24,653 bases of DNA from Deltaproteobacteria bacterium UBA2221 (lineage in GTDB: Bacteria > Desulfobacterota > Syntrophorhabdia > Syntrophorhabdales > WCHB1-27). The stretch is from the NCBI GenBank assembly GCA_002328485.1, contig DCUF01000057.1, positions 11,411-36,063 on the forward strand, in the 5' to 3' direction. Made by a program: the position numbers and the translations under genes. Positions within the stretch are counted from its first letter, which is position 1; every line of letters begins with the position of its first letter. Of the stretch, positions 20,808 through 24,653 are shown piece by piece. The notes beneath the pieces are model-generated. The model was not told where the DNA came from. It worked only from the letters and a program-made list of their open reading frames with translations, and searched no databases.

Positions 20808-23419
20808 CAAAGGTGGAGACAAAGATACAGAAGATGCCCATCGGAAAGAAGCTCCTGCTCATCAGCGTCTTAGATAATGCTTTTGTGCTGTTCCTGGTGA
20901 CGATAGCCCTTGTCATGACGGATACGATCCTATACAAGCGCTCCTTTCTGCATGAGATCCAGACTCTGTCACGGATTACAGCCGAAAGCTCCGCCTCGGC
21001 CATAGCCTTTGATGACCCCAAGGCAGCCGAGCAGATTCTCTCCTCCCTCGAGGCAGTCTCTTATGTTCATGGGGCCCAGATTCTGGGAGCGGATGGGAGG
21101 GCATTAGCCTCCTATATACCACACGGGGTGGAGAAGAGCGCCGGCTTGCCGGTTCACGGCACCACAATGAAGTCTTCCCATCGGTTTGGTCTGAGGTTCG
21201 TCGACCTCTACCAAGGTATCACCCTCGACGGTAAGCCGATGGGTTTTCTCTTTGTGAGGGCGGATCTTGCTCCCCTGTACCACAGACTCGCGGTCCATGT
21301 GCTGACCGTGTTGGCCATACTCATTGTGGCATTGGCGATAGCCCTTGCCCTTGTCTCAAGGCTGCAGAGGATCATTACGGAGCCGATCAAGCATCTGGTG
21401 GGGTCGATGCGGCGCGTATCGGATGAAAAGGACTTTTCGGTTCGCGCGGAGATCGGTACCCACGACGAGTTCGGAGCCCTCGGGGCCGGTTTCAACGAAA
21501 TGCTCGGGCAGATACAGAAAAGGGACGGTGAGCTGGAGGAAACGAGAAAACATCTCGAAGAGCTGGTAGAAAAACGGACAGCCAGCCTCACTACGGCCAA
21601 GGCCAGACTGGAGGAGGAGCTCACCCAACGGAAACTGACGGAGCAGGCGCTGCGTGAGAGCGAGGAAAGATACGCCCTTGCAGCGCAAGGTGCGAACGAC
21701 GGTCTGTGGGACTGGAACCTTGCCACAGACCGGATCTATTTCTCACCCCGGTGGGCATCGATGCTCGGATACAGGGAGGGGCAGGTAGGCAGTAAGCCCG
21801 AGGACTGGTTTCTGCTTATCCATGAGGACGATGTTCGTCGGGTACGGACGGACATGGAAGCACATCTTAACGGCATGAATGGTCACCTGGAGAACGAACA
21901 TAGGGTGCGTCATAGTGACGGCTCCTATCGCTGGATGCTTATCCGTGGCGTTGCTGTCAGAGACGAGGCGGGAAATCCCTACCGTATGGCTGGTTCTCAG
22001 ACGGATATAACAGAACGAAAACGGGCCGAGCAACAACTCCTCTACGATGCCTTTCATGATGGTTTGACGGGGCTTTCCAATCGCACCCTTTTCCTGGATC
22101 GCCTTGAAAGTGCCTTAAAGCGGAAAAGACGCATTCGTGATTCCCTGTTCGCCGTTATATATCTGGATCTGGATAGATTTAAGATCATCAACGACAGCCT
22201 GGGACACAATGCGGGCGATAAGGTGCTCATTGAAACGGCGAGGAGACTTGAAGCAAACCTTCGCCACGGTGACACGGTGGCCCGGTGGGGCGGTGATGAG
22301 TTCGTGATCCTTGCAGAAGATCTTGAGGATTTGCGGCAAGCCGAGATGATCATCAGCCGAATTCAGAAGCAACTGATGGTTCCCTTCAACGTCGGTGATC
22401 AGGAGGTGATCGTCACATCCAGTGCAGGGATAACCAGCTCTGATCTTGCCCACTACGAGAAGCCGGCAGAGATGCTTCGAGATGCTGACGCGGCCATGTA
22501 CAAGGCCAAAAACCAGGGAAGGGACCAGTACGCCATCTTCAGTCCTGCCATGCACCATGAGGCCCTTGCCGTGCTTCAGTTGGAGGCAGATCTAAGGAAG
22601 GCCTTGGAAATGGGCGAGTTCCGGCTGCACTATCAACCCATCGTCTCTCTGGCCGATGGGAGGGTGGCGGCCGTGGAGGCCCTTGTGCGCTGGCAGCACC
22701 GCGAACGGGGGCTGGTACCTCCAGGAGAATTTATCCCCCTCGCCGAAGAGACCGGTCTTATTGTCCCACTGGGGCAATGGATCTTTGAGAATGCCTGTCT
22801 TCAAGTAGACCGGTGGCGACAACAGGGGCTGGGACCCTTTAAGGTGGCTGTCAATGTTTCGGCCCGTCAGTTCTGGCAGCAGGACTTCGTAGAGATGATA
22901 GCCCAAGCCCTGAAGAGGTCGAGGCTGGAACCCGGATGGTTTGATCTGGAGATTACCGAAGGGGTGATTGTCCAGAACACCGAGGTCGCTGTGGAGATGC
23001 TCACTCAACTGAAAGAGATCGGGGTCAACCTCTCCCTGGACGATTTTGGGACGGGATACTCCTCACTCAACTATCTCCATAAGTTTCCTATAGACATCCT
23101 CAAGATCGATCGCTCCTTCGTGGATCTCATTGGAGGCAACCTGAACGAGAATGATACGGAAATCGTACAGGCCATCATTACACTGGCCCACAACATGAAC
23201 ATACAGGTGGTAGCAGAAGGGGTGGAGAGGTTTGAGCAGCTTTTTATGCTGCAGCAGATGGGGTGTGAGTTTGCCCAGGGCTTCTTTTTCTCCCGTCCCG
23301 TCGATGGAGAACAAATGACCGCATTCGTCGGGAAGCACCAGACCTTTCCTCACATGCCCGCTGACCGCAAATGGAGAAAGACCCACGAGGCGTCGATTCC
23401 TGTGGACGCCTTTATCTGA
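20804..23419 (+). CDS. Membrane c-di-GMP enzyme: CHASE8-HAMP-PAS-GGDEF-EAL (YfiN-like with added PAS and EAL)
   Basis: The 871-residue protein has a transmembrane helix at about residues 15-37, a periplasmic CHASE8-like sensor domain (SSASAIAFDDPKAAEQILSS) to about 162, a second helix (about 163-187), HAMP (about 186-240), a coiled coil, PAS (about 283-409, closing with TDITERKRAEQ), GGDEF (motif about residue 495) and EAL (from about 600). The cyclase motif WGGDEF and the inhibitory RxxD site (RHGD, five residues before GGDEF) are intact. The phosphodiesterase residues also look intact: EALVRW, NVSARQF, LEITEG, DDFGTGYSSL, LKIDRSF and AEGVE. Either or both activities are possible. YfiN itself lacks PAS and EAL domains. 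It is translationally coupled to the YfiR gene, which suggests periplasmic repression. Confidence 0.95.
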   Translation: MTKVETKIQKMPIGKKLLLISVLDNAFVLFLVTIALVMTDTILYKRSFLHEIQTLSRITAESSASAIAFDDPKAAEQILSSLEAVSYVHGAQILGADGRALASYIPHGVEKSAGLPVHGTTMKSSHRFGLRFVDLYQGITLDGKPMGFLFVRADLAPLYHRLAVHVLTVLAILIVALAIALALVSRLQRIITEPIKHLVGSMRRVSDEKDFSVRAEIGTHDEFGALGAGFNEMLGQIQKRDGELEETRKHLEELVEKRTASLTTAKARLEEELTQRKLTEQALRESEERYALAAQGANDGLWDWNLATDRIYFSPRWASMLGYREGQVGSKPEDWFLLIHEDDVRRVRTDMEAHLNGMNGHLENEHRVRHSDGSYRWMLIRGVAVRDEAGNPYRMAGSQTDITERKRAEQQLLYDAFHDGLTGLSNRTLFLDRLESALKRKRRIRDSLFAVIYLDLDRFKIINDSLGHNAGDKVLIETARRLEANLRHGDTVARWGGDEFVILAEDLEDLRQAEMIISRIQKQLMVPFNVGDQEVIVTSSAGITSSDLAHYEKPAEMLRDADAAMYKAKNQGRDQYAIFSPAMHHEALAVLQLEADLRKALEMGEFRLHYQPIVSLADGRVAAVEALVRWQHRERGLVPPGEFIPLAEETGLIVPLGQWIFENACLQVDRWRQQGLGPFKVAVNVSARQFWQQDFVEMIAQALKRSRLEPGWFDLEITEGVIVQNTEVAVEMLTQLKEIGVNLSLDDFGTGYSSLNYLHKFPIDILKIDRSFVDLIGGNLNENDTEIVQAIITLAHNMNIQVVAEGVERFEQLFMLQQMGCEFAQGFFFSRPVDGEQMTAFVGKHQTFPHMPADRKWRKTHEASIPVDAFI

Positions 23420-23503
23420 GCATGAGGACAGGGCCTCATTCGATAGGACCAGCCCAACCCCCTGGTTGGAACCCAGTTCCATGAGTATGCTATCCTCTTA
23501 CCG

Positions 23504-24334
23504 ATGAAGATCGGATTCCATCTCCCTATATCAAAAGGCTTTGATAACACGTTAAAGGAGGCGGTGCGACTCGGTTGTGAGGTGGTGCAGATCTTCGTGA
23601 AAAACCCAAGGAGTTGGAGGAAGAAGAGGTGGAGTGAGCACGAACTCGAGAAGTTCGCCGTCCTGAAATCGGCTCTCCAGGTTTACGCTCATCTCTCCTA
23701 TCTGCCGAACATCGCCCGAGCCGATGAGGACCCAAGACACCTCGATGGATTCCTCCACGAGGTGTCATTAACCACGGAACTGGGCATCGAATCGCTTGTC
23801 ATCCATTGCGGTTCCCATCCTGATCAAGAAAAAGGCGTGGAGGTTGCTGCCCGGACCATTGACCGCGTTCTTGAGGGCCATGACATATCGATTCTCCTGG
23901 AGAATGCCGCGGGACAAGGGAATACGCTGGGGCGAGACATCCCTTCGTTGGGCAGAATCTATAGGGCGGTGAGGCAGAAAGACAGGGTCTATCTATGTCT
24001 CGACACCGCTCATATCTACCAGTCAGGATACGATATCCGCCAGGGGAAGACGTGGGTCAGGATCGTCAGAGAGATCGATGACCACTTCGATGGCCGGGTA
24101 CTATTCTTTCACCTCAACGATTCAAAGACGCCACTGGGCAGCAACGCAGATAGACACTGGCATATCGGACAGGGTCGGATAGGCTTGCGTGCATTCAGGC
24201 TGCTTTTTGGGATACAAAAATTTGCCCACCTTGCTGGTGTCATGGAAACCCCGAAGGTGGGCAACATGGACGACGAAAATATGAGAATTATGCGGTCACT
24301 ATCTTCTCCGCTGGTGCCTGGTTCTCTTTCTTAG
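23504..24334 (+). CDS. nfo: Deoxyribonuclease IV (apurinic/apyrimidinic endonuclease IV)
   Basis: Endonuclease IV cuts DNA 5' of abasic sites and removes 3' blocking groups in base-excision repair, using three zinc ions. The 276-residue protein shows the expected metal ligands of the TIM barrel: His63 (YAHLSY), His101 (IHCGSH), Glu133 (LLENAAGQG), Asp167 and His170 (CLDTAHIYQSGYD), His203 (FFHLNDSK), Asp216 and His218 (DRHWHIGQG) and Glu248 (METPK). Length is normal for bacteria. ATG 23504 is the only sensible start; no ribosome site is visible and a -10-like TATCCT ends 8 nt before it, so the mRNA may be nearly leaderless. The last 12 codons are overlapped by an antisense small gene. Confidence 0.95.
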   Translation: MKIGFHLPISKGFDNTLKEAVRLGCEVVQIFVKNPRSWRKKRWSEHELEKFAVLKSALQVYAHLSYLPNIARADEDPRHLDGFLHEVSLTTELGIESLVIHCGSHPDQEKGVEVAARTIDRVLEGHDISILLENAAGQGNTLGRDIPSLGRIYRAVRQKDRVYLCLDTAHIYQSGYDIRQGKTWVRIVREIDDHFDGRVLFFHLNDSKTPLGSNADRHWHIGQGRIGLRAFRLLFGIQKFAHLAGVMETPKVGNMDDENMRIMRSLSSPLVPGSLS

Positions 24335-24391
24335 CTTACGGTTCTTGTGTTTTCTCATCTTCTTCTTGCGCCACTTAACGACACTTCCCAT
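24299..24391 (-). CDS. Small basic AURKAIP1/COX24-domain protein (30 aa)
   Basis: A 30-codon frame on the minus strand reads MGSVVKWRKKKMRKHKNRKL and ends in RTRHQRRR. The pattern G-S-V-x-K-W-R-(K/R)-K-x-M-x-K-H-K-x-R-K-L is that of bacterial AURKAIP1/COX24-domain proteins, related to the mitochondrial ribosomal protein mS38, which are likely ribosome-associated. GAGGTG lies a few bases before the ATG at correct spacing (complement of 24396-24401), which strongly supports translation. A promoter-like pair TTGCAA-N17-TATCCT lies further upstream (complement of 24456-24484). Its last 36 bp overlap the 3' end of nfo on the other strand. Over half its residues are Lys, Arg or His, as expected for an RNA-binding peptide. 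Confidence 0.85.
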   Translation of the reverse strand: MGSVVKWRKKKMRKHKNRKLRKRTRHQRRR

Positions 24392-24455
24392 CCTTCACCT
24401 CATCGCTTTGTACGGGAATTGACTGCGAATCTCCCTTTCCGATTGAACGCTAAAA

Positions 24456-24484
24456 AGGATAACCTCCCTTGCTCCTTTTTGCAA
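24456..24484 (-). promoter_or_regulatory. Possible promoter for the small basic protein gene
   Basis: On the minus strand TTGCAA (complement of 24479-24484) and TATCCT (complement of 24456-24461) are 17 nt apart, giving a leader of about 58 nt before the ATG at 24391. The element overlaps a perfect inverted repeat, AAAAAGGA (24452-24459) and TCCTTTTT (24473-24480). The same DNA could instead act as a weak terminator. Confidence 0.45.
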
Positions 24485-24510
24485 TAATATAATGCAACCC
24501 CAATAGCCTA

Positions 24511-24540
24511 TTGAAAGGCCGGGCTTGGAACGGTTATAAT
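24511..24540 (+). promoter_or_regulatory. Near-consensus sigma-70 promoter for the tRNA genes
   Basis: TTGAAA (24511-24516) and a perfect TATAAT (24535-24540) are separated by 18 nt. Transcription would begin around 24547, five bases before the mature tRNA-Arg. Confidence 0.85.
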
Positions 24541-24551
24541 AGCTCACGCGT

Positions 24552-24628
24552 GCGCCTGTAGCTCAGCAGGATAGAGCATCTGCCTTCTAAGCAGAGGGTT
24601 CGGGGTTCGAGTCCCTGCAGGCGCGCCA
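24552..24628 (+). tRNA. tRNA-Arg (anticodon TCT)
   Basis: The 77-nt gene folds as a standard cloverleaf: acceptor arms GCGCCTG and CAGGCGC pair perfectly, the D-stem is GCTC/GAGC, the anticodon stem TCTGC/GCAGA encloses the loop CTTCTAA with anticodon TCT, and the T-arm CGGGG-TTCGAGT-CCCTG is canonical. The discriminator base is G and the 3' CCA is encoded in the DNA. It reads AGA (and AGG by wobble). A strong promoter lies just upstream and a second tRNA follows after about 10 nt. Confidence 0.96.
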
Positions 24629-24637
24629 AATTAATAT

Positions 24638-24653
24638 GGTGGGCGTAGCTCAA
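24638..24653 (+). tRNA. 5' end of a second tRNA, probably tRNA-His (cut by the right edge)
   Basis: The last 16 bases, GGTGGGCGTAGCTCAA, match a tRNA start: acceptor GTGGGCG, then TA and the D-stem GCTC. The additional G before the acceptor fits the G-1 of tRNA-His, and Arg-His tandem order is common in proteobacteria. The anticodon lies outside the window, so identity is inferred. Confidence 0.65.

Overview
The window looks like ordinary chromosome from a Gram-negative, motile bacterium of the Deltaproteobacteria sensu lato (Desulfobacterota, Syntrophia-like). This is an inference from gene content: a PpiD-type chaperone followed by tsaD/rsmA, a solitary 2-hydroxyacyl-CoA dehydratase subunit, a DUF4911 gene in front of tldD, a DapL-type aminotransferase, an Mla lipid-transport operon, hemL (C5 haem pathway) and a tiny AURKAIP1/COX24-type protein. 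There is no prophage, transposase, CRISPR array or other clear mobile element.

Layout. 1-443 (-): 5' part of mreB, divergent from 616-4909 (+), which holds a SurA/PpiD-like chaperone, tsaD, rsmA and an orphan dehydratase subunit, the last three overlapping. 5053-6646 (+): DUF4911 protein and tldD. 6745-9721 (-): motA, motB and dapL; a near-perfect sigma-28 promoter sits upstream of motA. 9722-10119: a 398-bp gap holding the back-to-back motA and hemL promoters and a G-rich tract. 10120-16520 (+): hemL, mlaE, mlaF, mlaD, a secreted protein built of about 20 aromatic-proline strands, and a dipeptide epimerase. 16530-17768 (-): a 6-phosphofructokinase-family enzyme. 17769-18174: a 406-bp gap. 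18175-23419 (+): TonB-dependent receptor, YfiR-family periplasmic protein and a membrane CHASE8/HAMP/PAS/GGDEF/EAL protein, which look like one c-di-GMP signalling operon. 23504-24334 (+): endonuclease IV, whose 3' end is overlapped on the opposite strand by a 30-codon gene (24299-24391). 24552 to the end: tRNA-Arg(TCT) behind a near-consensus promoter, then the first bases of a second tRNA, probably tRNA-His.

Most worth a second look: (i) four intergenic spaces (2005-2152, 4910-5052, 6647-6744, 14067-14100) carrying degenerate arrays of 7-9-nt words, three of them with a complementary second arm; one array supplies the start codon of the next gene; (ii) the aromatic-proline repeat protein directly after mlaEFD, a candidate outer-membrane part of that transporter; (iii) the receptor/YfiR/diguanylate cyclase module; (iv) a phosphofructokinase with an unusual active-site signature; (v) the antisense-overlapping micro-gene next to endonuclease IV.
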